Shown here piece after piece: positions 1 to 13,500 of a DNA stretch of 64,000 nt (positions within the stretch are counted from its first letter, which is position 1; the number at the start of each line of letters is the position of its first letter). The stretch is from the NCBI GenBank assembly GCA_963402885.1, contig OY727097.1:21204001-21268000 (forward strand). The letters are read 5' to 3'. The notes under the pieces were generated by a model that was not told where the DNA came from, made no database searches, and saw nothing but the letters and a program-made list of their open reading frames with translations. This stretch comes from Antedon bifida (taxonomy: Eukaryota > Echinodermata > Crinoidea > Comatulida > Antedonidae). A program made the position numbers and the translations under genes.

Positions 1-700
1 ATTTACTATTGCTTTTGAAATACAACAGCGCCACCTATTTTGTACTTCCGCCGCGAAGATTGAATGTTATGACTGGTTTTGCGATGGAAGTATATTTTTG
101 AATAGATATTTGTACTAATTTAGACCAAAAGGCATTTAAATTAGCTTTAGATTTTTTGTATGATTTTGATTAATTAATGGGAACAACTCTACAAGACGTG
201 GAATTGTTGGAAAAAACAGAATTAGACTACATGAGTTCCAGTTGCCTGTCAAAGCTTTGTAATGGTATCGCAGTCTTTCTAGCCTAGCTAGGCCTAGGCC
301 TGTTAGCAACCCAGGCTAGGCCTAGGCGCTTTAGCCTTGTTAGCTAGCTAGCCTAGGATTGGTTTGTTGTTTGTTGATATAATTATCACTACAGTAGGTG
401 TGTAATAAAATAAACATAATATTTGATATATTATTAAAAACCAAATGTTACTGTTTCAATAATGTGAATCAATGTACAGTAGCCTAGGCCTACCTTTTAT
501 TCAATCTGATTCAAATGACAGGAATCTATCTAGATGTAAAACAAAAACAAATAATGAATGTTTTATATTCGTGTAATGGTACAAATAATGGCATTTGGTG
601 AAGGATGACATGTTATATTTCCACTCGGCTTTGCCTCATTCATTATTTGTATATTATATAACACCTAAATAAATTCCTGTCATTTGATTAGACGATTGTG
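1..700 (+). repeat. Dispersed ~0.75-kb repeat, copy 1
   Basis: The sequence from base 1 is repeated from about 781, both opening with ATTACTATTGCTTTTGAAAT and then 'cagcgccacctattttgtac'. A third copy lies reversed at about 25003-25800. The copies share a run of AGGCCTAGG words, the phrase GTACAAATAATGGCATTTGG and, at one end, an 18-base word GCGTGCAATAGTACGCAC. Copy 1 may begin before the window. No coding potential was seen. It is probably a non-autonomous transposable element. Confidence 0.75.
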
Positions 701-1435
701 GGTCACATGGCGTGCAATAGTACGCACTTTTTTACGGAAAAAAAAATCTGTTCGCGTTTGGTAAATATTTTTTATTATACATTACTATTGCTTTTGAAAT
801 ACAACAGCGCCACCTATTTTGTACTTTCGTCGCAAATGTTATTGATATGACTGGTTTCGCGATGGAAATACATTTTTGAAGAGATATTTTAGATCAAAAA
901 AAAAAAATTCATTTTTAGGAATTTGATTAATTAATGGGAACATCTCTACAAGACGTGGAATCGTTGGGAAAAAACATAATTAGCCTAGATGAGTTCCAGT
1001 TTTATATTGCTGTCTTTCAGCCTAGGCCTGTTAGTATTAGGCTAGGTGTTTTAGCCTTGCTAGGCCTAGGATTGTTTGGTCGTTTGTTGACATAGCTAAC
1101 ACTAACAGTAGGTGCATTTATAAAAATCCATATAAATAATAATATTTAATATAATTATTAAAAACCAAATGTTATTGTTTTAATCAATGTGAATGAAATA
1201 TAGGCCTTGGCTAGGCCTAGCTTTTATTCGATTCAAATGGCAGGAATCTATTTAGATGTTATATAAAGCAAATAATGAATGTTTTATATTCGTGTAATGG
1301 TACAAATAATGGCATTTGGTGAATGATGAAAGGTTATATATCAACTCGACTGTATATATCCTGTAATCATTCACCTCATGCCATTATTTGTACCATTACA
1401 CTCATAAACATTCATTATTATTTGTATATTATTGC
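701..1435 (+). repeat. Dispersed ~0.75-kb repeat, copy 2, with palindromic end
   Basis: This is the second, tandemly placed copy of the repeat at 1-700. It ends in an inverted repeat: the phrase around 1290-1320 (GTAATGGTACAAATAATGGC) returns in reverse complement around 1379-1402, with arms of about 45 bp enclosing an AT-rich loop. The tandem placement suggests either two insertions or a local duplication. Confidence 0.7.
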
Positions 1436-1489
1436 CTATTGGAAATGTAAAACATGTTAAAAATTGGAATAAAAGATGGGTCTCTCAAT

Positions 1490-1700
1490 TTCTTTTATGC
1501 TACACTGTATTTTATTATATACAGTGTATTCTGTAAATACTGTAATATGCTGTATGACACAAAATAGACACAACTTATCACTGTAAACATTTACTTCATG
1601 TCATAGGATGTCATATTTTAACGTATGTGCATGTTGCGTTTGCGTGGATAACCCGAACTCGTCAAAGTGATGAGTTCAAATCTAGTTTTTTTATTATTTT
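1490..1700 (+). repeat. SINE-like dispersed repeat, copy 1
   Basis: This block matches 45045-45262. Both contain 'catgttgcgtttgcg', then 'ggataacccgaactcgtcaa', then a B-box-like GAGTTCAAATC or its variant. The stem ACTCGTCA/TGATGAGT is self-complementary. A tRNA-derived SINE is the simplest reading. The A box is unclear. Confidence 0.5.
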
Positions 1701-1911
1701 AGGCGTCGAGATTAAATGTCATGACTGAACAAATTTGTGCATTCACATTGGAAAATGTACTTATTAACAACCTTGTTTTAAATTGTTTTGCTAGTATTTG
1801 CACTGAAAACTGAAGATAGAAGCAAATTCTTTGATGCACTGGTATCACTACTCTCATGAATCGCATTACTGGATGAATTGGTGCCCCCTATAATAGAAAG
1901 CAGGTATAATT

Positions 1912-1989
1912 GGAAATACAACATATGCTATATGAAAGGAAATACAACATATGCTATATGAAAGGAAATACAACATATGCTATATGAAA
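1912..1989. repeat. 26-bp tandem repeat, three copies
   Basis: The unit GGAAATACAACATATGCTAT plus ATGAAA is repeated three times without visible change, followed by a fourth truncated start. It is a simple minisatellite in non-coding DNA. Confidence 0.9.
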
Positions 1990-2229
1990 GGAAATAAAAG
2001 ACTTATGCAAAACAAAAGTCATGGCCAATGTGTGACATTTAAAACAATTTGGTAATAATTTAATAAATTAGATGTTATTAAAGGTCAGGTGTATTATTTG
2101 ACCGAGGTATTAGGTTTATATTTATGATATGTTAATGTATTCATTATTTTGAATAATATATGGATACAGTATATACAGTATGACTAAAAACTAATAAATT
2201 CCCTGCATAATTATGTAGATAGTTGAAAT

Positions 2230-2396
2230 ACTTGAAATCTGTCAGGCTACTTCCACCAGTGTCTTCAAATCTCTCCTCAAAACCCACCTTTTTAATTTGT
2301 AATTTTTCTAAATTTTCTGTCTTTGTAAAGCGCATTGAGGCTTTCAGCATAATGCGCTATATCAAGTACCAGTTATTATTATTATTATTATTATAT
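2230..2396 (+). mobile_element. LINE 3' end (CR1/L2-like) with ATT tail
   Basis: The plus strand reads SVFKSLLKTHLF then a stop (about 2262-2299), the usual C-terminus of CR1/Jockey-type reverse transcriptases. It is followed by a short UTR with 'tgtaaagcgcattgagg' and 'atgcgctatatcaagtacc', then an (ATT)n tail. This is the typical 3' end of a heavily 5'-truncated LINE. The rest of the element is absent. Confidence 0.7.
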
Positions 2397-2399
2397 TAG

Positions 2400-5300
2400 T
2401 AAATTCGGTGTACAGTATTTTTCTCATAATATCTATGCAACGGTCATAAATATTGTGAATCAAAATTCAAAGAATATTTATTTAGAAAGTAAATGCCCTA
2501 CTGCTGTGTATTGTGTTGTCTAAAAATGAAATGGTTTCATTTGATTATAACATGTGTTTTAGCCTACCAGTTACATTAAAAGATATTTTCTTCAACAATT
2601 ACTGAATTGTAGATTTAGGATTTTTCATTATAAACATTGTAAAAACGGAAATGATTTTCTTTTTGAAGTTTTGAACAATGAATGCAGTCTAAAATGATAG
2701 CGTACTGTATTCGATTTGATATGTTTGGAATAAATTATTATACAATGCAAAAGATAAACATACATGTATGTTATCATGATTTAACTGAATATACATAGTG
2801 GACTGCTTTATCTATGACAAACATACTGTGATAAACAAAACTAACAAACAATGTATACAGAAGCATGGGTGCAATCTTAAATCAGCATTTAACAAATTGT
2901 TTTTGGTTTAGGCCTACTCTACTTAATAATATCAAGAAATTTGCTAAGCTATTATATATCCACAGTGACCCATGTTATATCTACCCAGAGTTTCTGATAT
3001 GTAGGCTTTTATACGGACTACTATATACACTATAGGAACATCTAACATTCAGAATTAAATACGTCGTGTGAAGTTGATCGAAATTTGATTATATTACGGT
3101 GGGAAAAAAAATATGGAAAAAATATTAAGATTAATGTAAAAAATGTTCACTGAATGCAAGAGTAGTGCAATTAAATGCGTCCTCCAAATTTATGAAATAT
3201 AGCAAACAGTCTTATTTATTTGTTAGAATGAATTATTTCTTTTCGAATTCTAAATAATGTTGTAATATGCCTACAAGGTGTGATGTCCATGTAGGCCTAT
3301 TACACCGAAAACGATCGAGTAAAATAAGCAGATTCAAGCGCAAGTTGCAATTAATGTCAGCACCTATTAGTATTAGGCCTAACCATGGAGGTTCCTCCAT
3401 GGACCTAACAATACACAGAAACTTAAATTGCAATTTCACCTCCCATTACATTACATTGTGATGAGGATTCATGAGTGTAGACTTTGTTTGGCGTTAATAT
3501 AGATATAAATACTGTAGCCTCACATGAACTTTGATTAATCTGTTTGTTCTGTCAATATAAACTTTACATTGTTACTATGTACGTACATATTCATAGGTCT
3601 ACCCATAACAATTGTTACTCTCATTGTAAAATTGAAATTGTTACCGTACAATGTAAACCTTCTAATACTTACTATACATTACAAACTTACAAACATTTAA
3701 CGGAGCATTTCTGAGGAGCCAGCTTGATAAGGTAATGTGATCATTTATAGATCATATAGTAATATAAACCATAGATATGTACAGTATTATGTCTATAATA
3801 TGTATTATTAAACTCACACGAGTGTGGCCGGAATATGGCCGCTGCATGCAGAGGCTAAAGTTTGAAACCGAGGGAAAGCAATTACATCAAACCATGGATT
3901 AAGGAATTAATCCATGATCAAACTTACTTAAAAAGCCATGGGACAATCGCTCAATAAATATTCAATTCTGTAGGCTAATTTAAATGTATATTATGTAGAC
4001 TACAATGTTTTATTCTGCCAGCCTTTAATCATAAGCCTATCAACGCCTCTAAATAATAACAATACAGTGTTTGACAATTGTAGTTCTTGTGAAATTTAAA
4101 AGAATTACATTAGGACTGTGATTAAACGCCGCTGTCAACCAGGTGCTGAACCAGAATTATTTCGCAAACCTTATAGTTGATATAAAATATTGAAGTTGTG
4201 TATGATTTATGAACATGACAAGACATGAAACGTCGCGATGTATGCACAATAAAGTAATTATCGGCATTTGCACTGTCGTTGTTGCAACATCTTATTACCG
4301 AGTTGCAACAACTTTTTAACTTATGTTTTCTTTTTACACTTACTGAAAAGTTGCGCGGATCCAGGATTTTAAAATAGTGATGCCCAGGGCCTAAACATAG
4401 TAAAAATAAGTGCTGAAATTAACCTAATATCCCATATTTTGCATTTTCACCCTTTTGGGTCCTCCTATGAGGCCTCTTTATTAGGAGGCCTACAATAAAA
4501 TAGAAAATGCGAACTGAAACTTATTTTTATCTAGAGCTTGTTTACCATGATTGTTTAAAGAAAAACAGTTTTAGTTTTGGCCTGTGCTGTGCTCCACGGA
4601 AATGTTAATGATATAGGCACAGGCCTACACAAGTCAAAGTATTGACCCAATCGAAATGATGTCTTCTATGGAACGTGGTAATTGAGTTGATCGATGTCTT
4701 TACCTTGAATGAATTATTGTATTCATCGTTATGCATCTCGTACACATGGCGTTGACAGGCTACGAGTTTCTTTTATTTCAGTTATTCTCAATATAGGTGA
4801 TGACACTGACATTTGTTCACTGAAAGATCCGAACAAATCTTACACGTATTGTTGGACGGCATCATACTATTATATGTGAAGATAATAATACTCATTTTGT
4901 TCAAAATGATTCCTGGTAAGTGAAACGATACATATTTCTCAGTGTTTTAGTTTAAAATTAGTAGCAGTAGGCCTAGGCATATTCGATATCGTATACCTAT
5001 GATACATTTGAACTTAGGATAATTTTTTTGAAACTTAAATAAAGAATTTGCACGTGGAAAAATATGTAGGCGTAACATTGGCATTTTACGTAACGGTCGT
5101 AAGTTATAATTGTTGTATTGTAATAATATTGATAAAACAATTCCATTTTGTACAATGGCCGTAAAATCGCCCACGAACATGTTTTATCAAAATTCGTCTG
5201 TGATGCTGAAGGTGTTTTTTAATATACTGAGTTATGTGACCATTTAAAAAAAAATTAAAAAGCTCTGTAAATTTGTTTCATTCAAAATGCTAGATTGCCT

Positions 5301-7562
5301 ATAGCCTATCGTATGTGGCCTATCTGTCTCATTTCAAGATCATTTGTTTCGTATTTCATCAAATAATAAAATATTAACTGGTCACAAAGTACAAACCATT
5401 TTATGAATTATACGGGATTGTCAATAAGTGTACTGAATCACTATAACTACTAACTCGCCAACGAACTCCCATTATATCATAAAAAACACAAAAACAGATA
5501 AAGGAAACATGAAATATATACAATTGTTTAAACTTCAGTGCTTAGTAAGCCTACATTTTGTTGATATAATCCATACATGTACATGGCTGACGTAATGTTA
5601 TAACACAATCTGTAAAAAGTGAAGCCAAAAACAGTAGGTCCTAATGAATAGATCTTAATTATTCCAGTGTTCATTTTGCTAATAGCGCCATTATTTAACG
5701 ACTTAACACAACTTTTTGAAATCTGGTTATCTTTTGATTAGTCTTGACAATTTGTCTAGAAACATGATTATTGAGTTACATTTCTTCAGATGTTACAACA
5801 TTAAAATGCTTTGTTATTTCACACCTTTTTTTTACTATAATGTTACGGGTTTTAGAAACTATAACATTTCACATGAATATTACAGTTGTAAATGAATTAC
5901 CATGAAAGGGTGTGGTATTATTAATAGAATGTTAATCTCCTTTTACTCAATAGTTTTACTTATCATTTCTATGTAAATTTTGAGTTTTCAATTTCAATAT
6001 TGAGTAGGCCTATAAAGTTTGTGTATAAAGGCCTATTATATTAGGTATTATATTCCTCTTTATAATTATTATCTAAAGTCCCGGCCATGACATGACCACA
6101 ATAATAACCATACTGTCACAATAAAACCATTGATCAATAAAAGTAATTTAACGTCGGTAAACAATAGCTTCAAGAACAATTACACATAGAATGGAATATC
6201 AATACAACGTAATACAGATTAACAGGACCCAATTGAAGAAAATCCATGCCTACTCAAACACGTAGATGATCACATACATTCCGATGAACTATTCGTATAC
6301 TGAAGAGCTCACTGTTTTTTAAATTAATCAGCATTGTTGTTGTATTTTAATGGAATTGAAAAGGTTATAATTTTCGTTAATAGTTTATGACACCATAAAA
6401 AACAATAAGCACACATAAATTATAAACTATTAAACCACCTAACTTACAGCTGCTGTATAAGTGGAAATTGAAACATAATAATGAATGTGATGTATGTGGT
6501 ATTATTAAAGATAAACTAGGCGTACGTAACAACATTATGTTATAGAAATATATTGCTTTTTGTTTATAAAATAGACAATAACAGAAGTTCGTTTAAAGAA
6601 ATTCTTTTACGCTCCGATTGTTTTATTCTATGTTTTTGCTATATATGAAATTAAGATATTATCTGTAATAAATAAGCAAGTGTGCTAAAACTCCTGGATA
6701 TTATGTATGATGATTATCAATGCATGCTCCTATAATGAAAGTGGTTTTATTTTGTTTTGCATATTATATCTAATTCTGTCTAATGTTTTATATACGAACA
6801 TGAATAAAAAGGTTAAAAAATGCACGAACATTATGAAAAAAAGGAGAATTATAATTGGATAGCAAAAAAATAAACAGATATATGTAGGAATACATTCAAT
6901 GATTTGGTAGAAGATATAGGCCTATCTATTTTTTTTAAATTATTGGTAAATTTGACTTCAATGTCTTATCAATAATTTTGGTCCTACCAATTTTGGAAAT
7001 TATTATTTACTGCTTGCTTTCACAGACATTACCCGGGTACAATAAACCGTCACTGCATGTCCCTAAGTTAAATCTCTTTCATGTGGTAACCAACGACAGG
7101 CTTAGGGCTTCGTGCGCATACGTTTTATGAGTTACATTTACACTACTTGAATCATACAGTTCAGAATAGCATTAGTCTTACATTCAATAATAGTCACACG
7201 TTTGAGTAGGCAATTCTTACTTACTTACATCAAGAAGTGTTCACAAGACAAAGAAAAAAAACAATTGAAATCAGTTTCGTTTTGTTCTATCGAATGGAAC
7301 AGCCGCACACGATGTTTTGTAGTATGAATGGATTTAGCTTAAAGAATAAAACCTCCTGGTGTTCTATCGCTTTGTAATTTGATTGTTTTGGCTATATAAA
7401 TAAGTGAATAACACTGAATAGTTTAAGCACCTACGATTCGGCGAAGGTATAGATGAGTTAAAGGAAAACACTAATATTGTCACACTGTACTTGTTAGTGT
7501 GATGCCGTGGGATAGCACATTCCTGTCAAAATTGTAATTATTTTTGTTATACATTTTGCAAA
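2400..7562. other. Non-coding stretch upstream of the EF-hand gene
   Basis: The frames hold only short open runs with no domain, and there is no clear repeat. One possible tiny exon is ATG ATT CCT G at 4906-4915 followed by gtaagt; its phase fits exon 2 of the downstream gene at 8187 (see findings). Scattered AGGCCTA words occur. Confidence 0.6.
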
Positions 7563-10500
7563 ATGGAGATAATATTGAGCAATCAAGGTAGGAATTTTAT
7601 TTAAGAGAAACTATTTGTAGACAATTGTTTTTTTCATTCATAAGATCGAATATTAATATGCATCTTTATAATAATTTGGCCCAAATGAAGATTTTGCTTT
7701 CAAAAAGATAACATATTCAAATTGAGATCAGGGGTGAATGATATATAGAAATTTCACATGGGTTATTATAACCGGTCAGGTATTCATAACATACAATATG
7801 TTACACTTTCTCCATGGTTTACACACAAACACACGCACGCATACATACACACATACATACACACACAGGGAACTGGACTGGACCCCAATGGAAATAAGCT
7901 CTACAACTTTTCGGCAATCTTGAAAACAATTTTCTTTTGTTTTGATTTTGTAGTTTTATGATTTAAAAAAAAATAAAATTTAAGGACAGATTAACTTATA
8001 AGTGAAGAATGACCAAAAATGTGACCTCAGTTTGCTTTAAAAACATTGAAAAATATTTGTCTATTTCTTCAAAACAAAAATAATGTTATGTATTAGACTG
8101 ATAAAATTGACATTAGTTGAGAATCCAGTAAGGAATCATTTACATTTTGTATTCATTTTTTGTAATTATTATATTTTTAACCACAGGTGTAGGTAAATCG
8201 TTTTTGGCTCAGCAGAAGGAAGACGAACGTAATTATGACGTAGAAAAGGCGCGCCAAGTTGCCTTACTCTTCAACCGTGAACGTCTGAAAGATTTGAAGC
8301 AAGGATTTAACATGGTAATGGAGGCCTTTATAGATGTTTTGGAATTAGACCCAGCAAAGGAAGTATCAATTACCTACAGAAACTATCAACAGAAATTACA
8401 AAGTATTGTAAGTTTATGATATAAATTCAAACACAAAAATGTTATTAAAGTAATATAACGTGAAATAATAATGGTGATAACTGAAAATGAAATGAGATAA
8501 AGTTGGTCTTGAATGAATCAACGAATTATTGTCGAAAAATGTTAATAAATTTATAGGTTCTGCATTGAAGAGAAAAAAAATCTCGTAATTTAACAGAAAA
8601 AGTAGGCCTAACCTTATTCCCGTCTGCTATTATCAGATAACTATTAGACAGATAAATAAAAAGATAGTCAATTGTGAATATTATACTATTATGTTGATTG
8701 ATAGAGATTAATGACGCTTGAACTTAACCTGATTTATAAATTTGTGGACAAATACATTACTTGGATTGTAAACATTATTCCAACATATACTATAAACTAA
8801 TCAGTACATGCGTAATACTAGCAGAAGCATTTAAGTAGTTCGGGAATATTATTTAAAAAACATAGTTTACAAAAACAAAACTTGAACAGAATAATATTAA
8901 AAGAAATGATTCCTGTGCATTATTTATGTTTTTAAGCTTTCTTCATTGAAATAATGACGTAATGCAAATTTGTTATAATATACAATTGAATACACAATAA
9001 TAATTGTAAGATATTATAATTTAATTGAAGTTTGATACACAAATGAGGGATTAACTCATTACTGTCGATTTGTAGGAGAACGAGAGCTGGTCACGACTAC
9101 GTCAACGTCATTTAAATGGTCACCCGGATCTTATCGAAGATTTCAACACAAATATGTTACTTAGTGATCGTCTATTACAGTTTATTTCTACTTTAGATAA
9201 CATTAGACAAACTTTATTCGAACAACTACAGGTAAGTAAGTATGCGTGAAAAACTTTTCTCAGATGGTTCCACCTGTTTCCCTCTGGCCTACTAGATACA
9301 GGATACCAATGGCCGGGTTACATACGGCAAGTGGCCTATGGTGTCAGGAGGACAAGTGGCAATTGGCCAGGTTTTAAACGACCTAAGGTGACAAAAGGCC
9401 GGGTGGCAAAAATCCTGCTGGCTTAAGGCCAGGTGGCGAATGACTGATTGCAAAATGTCGGCTGGGTGGCAATGGGCCAGGTTGCAAAGGGTATTTTGTA
9501 AATACGGTGTAGAAAACAATTTTCTGACATGATAAGCTTTTATTTGGTATACAAATATTCGAAGCTTTGAAATGGCACGTACTAAAAACTGCCATCAAAA
9601 TCAAGATGTTACGTTTCAGTAACAGTACCTCTTTCACATCGTCTTTTAAAACTCCAGAGTTTAGGCCTACACATATACCTTACCATACACAACGCCGGTG
9701 TTCAATGTGAAATTGAATGATGTAGTTTGGCTGTCTGATTGGTTCCTATTGAACCATTGGTTTGTTTCTTTATGCTGATTTCAACTCAACACAATTATAT
9801 TTTTTGTGACCAATTCTAATTCAAATAAGATTTTACTGATACAAAACATAAACTATTCTCTAACTTACAAGAATCAATGTAGGCCTACAGTATATACAAT
9901 AACAATCTATTTTACGTGGATTTTAGAATAGTTCAAAAAGAGAAGATTCCCTTATTAATGAACTCAAGAATGTACGAGGTAAGAGAATCATCCAGTGATA
10001 TTTGTAATATAGCTAACTGATTATTAGTAGAGACCTCAATATTTAATAAAAATGTTGTATTGTTAGTGTATGTTTATAATGTATCATGTAGACAAACACA
10101 GCGACGATCATACATTTGCCAGAATGTTTATGTCTAGCTGCAACTGCATTATATGTAAGCAATTAGTTTATTTTTAAAGAGATACAAACAGAAAATGTTC
10201 AACCAATGAGAGTTCAGAAATTATAACTAATTATTATATTTTTACCTTTAAAAATACTTGTTTACATGTTAGCTTGCAATTTTCCCTAGCTGAATTTAAA
10301 TAAAATAAAATTGCAGTTGCTTTTACCAAGCCTTTAAGTATTGTTTATCTCTAATATACTTCAGGAGATCTAGCAAAGGAAAAACAAACTTCCACAAGCC
10401 TAAAATGGAAACTAGACAAAATGTCTAAAGAATTTAATTCAAAGATGAGTTGCACAGCGATCCTAAGTGAACAGCTCCAGGATAAACAACGGGTTATTGA

Positions 10501-13500
10501 ACAGTAAGCAGGTTTATAATATCTAAAATTTGGTTTAAAATACCTAACACGATAAGTGTTTCTTCTACTTTTTACTTTTACTATAAGACCTAGTGAACGT
10601 TTAAAGATGTATAATAAGACAAAATAAACGATTAAAAATAACCAAAACATTGTCAGGCAGCCAATTCGACTATTTTTTTGCTTTAAATTACAATTTTTTC
10701 AGGTAAATAATTGTTTGTATCCACTTTTAGGTCAAGGTGAATAACTATTATGTTACATTAAAATTGGATATTCACAAAATAATAATAATAATAATTTTAA
10801 ATTAAATATCTTTAAATAGATTAGATAAGTGTGATGTATAACAAAAAGGCGTCAGTGAATGACAATAATGAGGATGATGATGATTTGGTCATTTTGATAG
10901 ATTACATCGGAATGGTACCGTTCAGTTATGGGAAAAAGAGAAGAAAATTCTGTTAGAAAACGTAGCACAACACGAAAAAGAATTAGAAAAAGAGCTAGCA
11001 GATTTGCAAAAGGTACACGAACAGACTAAAGATCGTTTGAACAGAAGAAATCGGGTATGTTATACATATTGTCATCTGCATTATAATATTATTGGCTATT
11101 TAATGTTTCAGTTGTTAATAAATGATAACATCAATCGTTCTTTTGTGTAGGAATTAGATGAAAAACTGAAAGTGGAAAAGATGAAAGATATCGTTTCTCG
11201 AATATCAGATAGAGGTGGTAAGTTGCAATTAAAAACCATCGATATTATCAGACTAAACACTGTTAGATTAATAATTCTCTTTAAAAGATTCTCGTTAAAA
11301 AATAAAATAGATAAAAATAAAATAATTAAATATAACCATGTCAATTTCTGTATAAAGTATTAAACGAATTGGGCACAAAGATTTTCTAATATTGATAACT
11401 CGTGAAAGAAGCACAGTAACATAATAAAAGATTAAAGCTTTTGTAATATCAACCTTTAGTTTCAACTTATTGTTTTTTCCGGATTATTCACATAAAAGAA
11501 TGTTCTATTTTTCCTTCTTTATGTAATTCATTTTTACTTCTTAGAAACATTTGTTGAACTGGAAGAATGTAGACGAAGGATTTATACTTTAGAAAGAGAT
11601 ATGACTTACATTGAGAAAGAGATAGAAGATCATCAACAATTATTTGTTGGCTGCATAAAAGGAGTCAGGGAAGACTTTTTGTGAGTAAATATTAGCATTT
11701 GTGTTGCTATGTTAAGCAAGATATAACATGCTTAGAACAACGTGGGTTATCTTCAGTTATTAGGTACTGCGCAAGTATCTCGAGAGAGAAAGCTTTGGAC
11801 AGTTAAGAAAATATATTTATTCGATCATAAGATTTTTTTTCACTAACTGATTATTATACTTTGAGTCACCAACACATTTTACAAATTCTTTTAACGAATA
11901 TAAATTTAAATACAGACAATGCGAAAAAAACCTAAAATATTTTAAATTAGTTGTGATCATTATTTTTCAGTATTTTCTGTATTATTAATATCGATTTCAA
12001 TGAAATTAAATTTACTTAATGAGCTTAGGCCCCAATGTAATTTGAAAATATTTGTTTAGTTATAAGGTATTAAGGAGAGAATTGGAATGCCATGATGCTT
12101 CGTTCTTCAAGCAATGTCGCCAATAGTCGTAGAAGTACATGTTTCTCTTCTTTACTAAGAGAAAAAGACTTCACTAACTATACTTTCAAGATAATGTAAA
12201 ATTAAATTGACATTTTATTAAATTAATTTATGTTGGTATACTGTATTATAATAATATTAGATTTATTATTATTATTATAAAAAATGTACAAATCGGCTGC
12301 CAAAGCTGAAATAAGTTACTTACAATGTTACTAAAATATAAATACAAAATAAACACACATTTAAAAAACACATACAATTGCATAGAATAAGAACAGCAAG
12401 AAAAAAAAATCAAACTACTAGAAATGGCTATAAATATTCATTGACTTCAATATTTAAATTAAAACAGCTAAATTGCAAATTGATGCATTAAAATTACATA
12501 AAACCTGGAAAGGCCATGCTATAATTAATTATCTAAAAATTGGAAAAGCTGTGTATTACACTAAAATTGCTTAGACCTAATGCCATGTCATTAATTGATT
12601 TAAATAATAATTATTATTATGTTTTTGTGAGGGTCCCTATGATCAGCTTCGGATGGTTGGACCACCCTCGGTAAATATAATTAAAATAAATGAATAAATC
12701 AATTACAGAGAATGTATTCATTCAATTGTTATATTACATTAGGACAATCGTAGAAAGAGATAAAGAAAATGGAACAGTGGACAAAGATGATGTAAAGAAG
12801 ATGACACTTATAATGGACGCAATTTACAATGGTGTTCGTTCTGGACGTTTAGATATAACAAAAGCTGATTTGCCATTACATTACATAGCACTAGAAGAGG
12901 TTAGTTGATTCTGTATCTATATTAAGCTCAATTGTGTGGTGTTTGTTAACGATACTTATGATTATCAGCGAAGTATGTATTGGTCGTGTGTATACAGTGC
13001 AGTGAAACGAAGCAAATTTCACTATTGTTATAAAATGCACTTACTGCCATTATCCACTTTAATACAGTCCTGTTTTGATTATTTATGGCAAATATATTTT
13101 GTATTATTTTAGGAAATTACCGGACATCCTTCAAAGAAGAAAATTACAAAGACGTAAGCTTGTTCTATTTTATGGATCTGTTATCTGTATACATGCAATT
13201 TGTTGTTCCTTCTTCCTCATTCTTTAAACCACATTGTGATCTTATTCTTATTTTAGGCCTAAATATAAAATATTAACCCTTCGAAAAACCAACTAAAGTA
13301 ATCGAATTATGTATATTATGTGTAAGAGTTTAAATGATATTCATTGTCATTTTCCTCTCGTAAATTATTTTCTGCAAACATTTCCAGTCAATACTTGCAT
13401 ATTCAAGCAGTTATTCCCGTTGAATCAAGGTATGAACGAATTATAATAATTCACATGTTTGCTGTTATAGGTTATACGATTTTCTGATCATGTACCGTAT

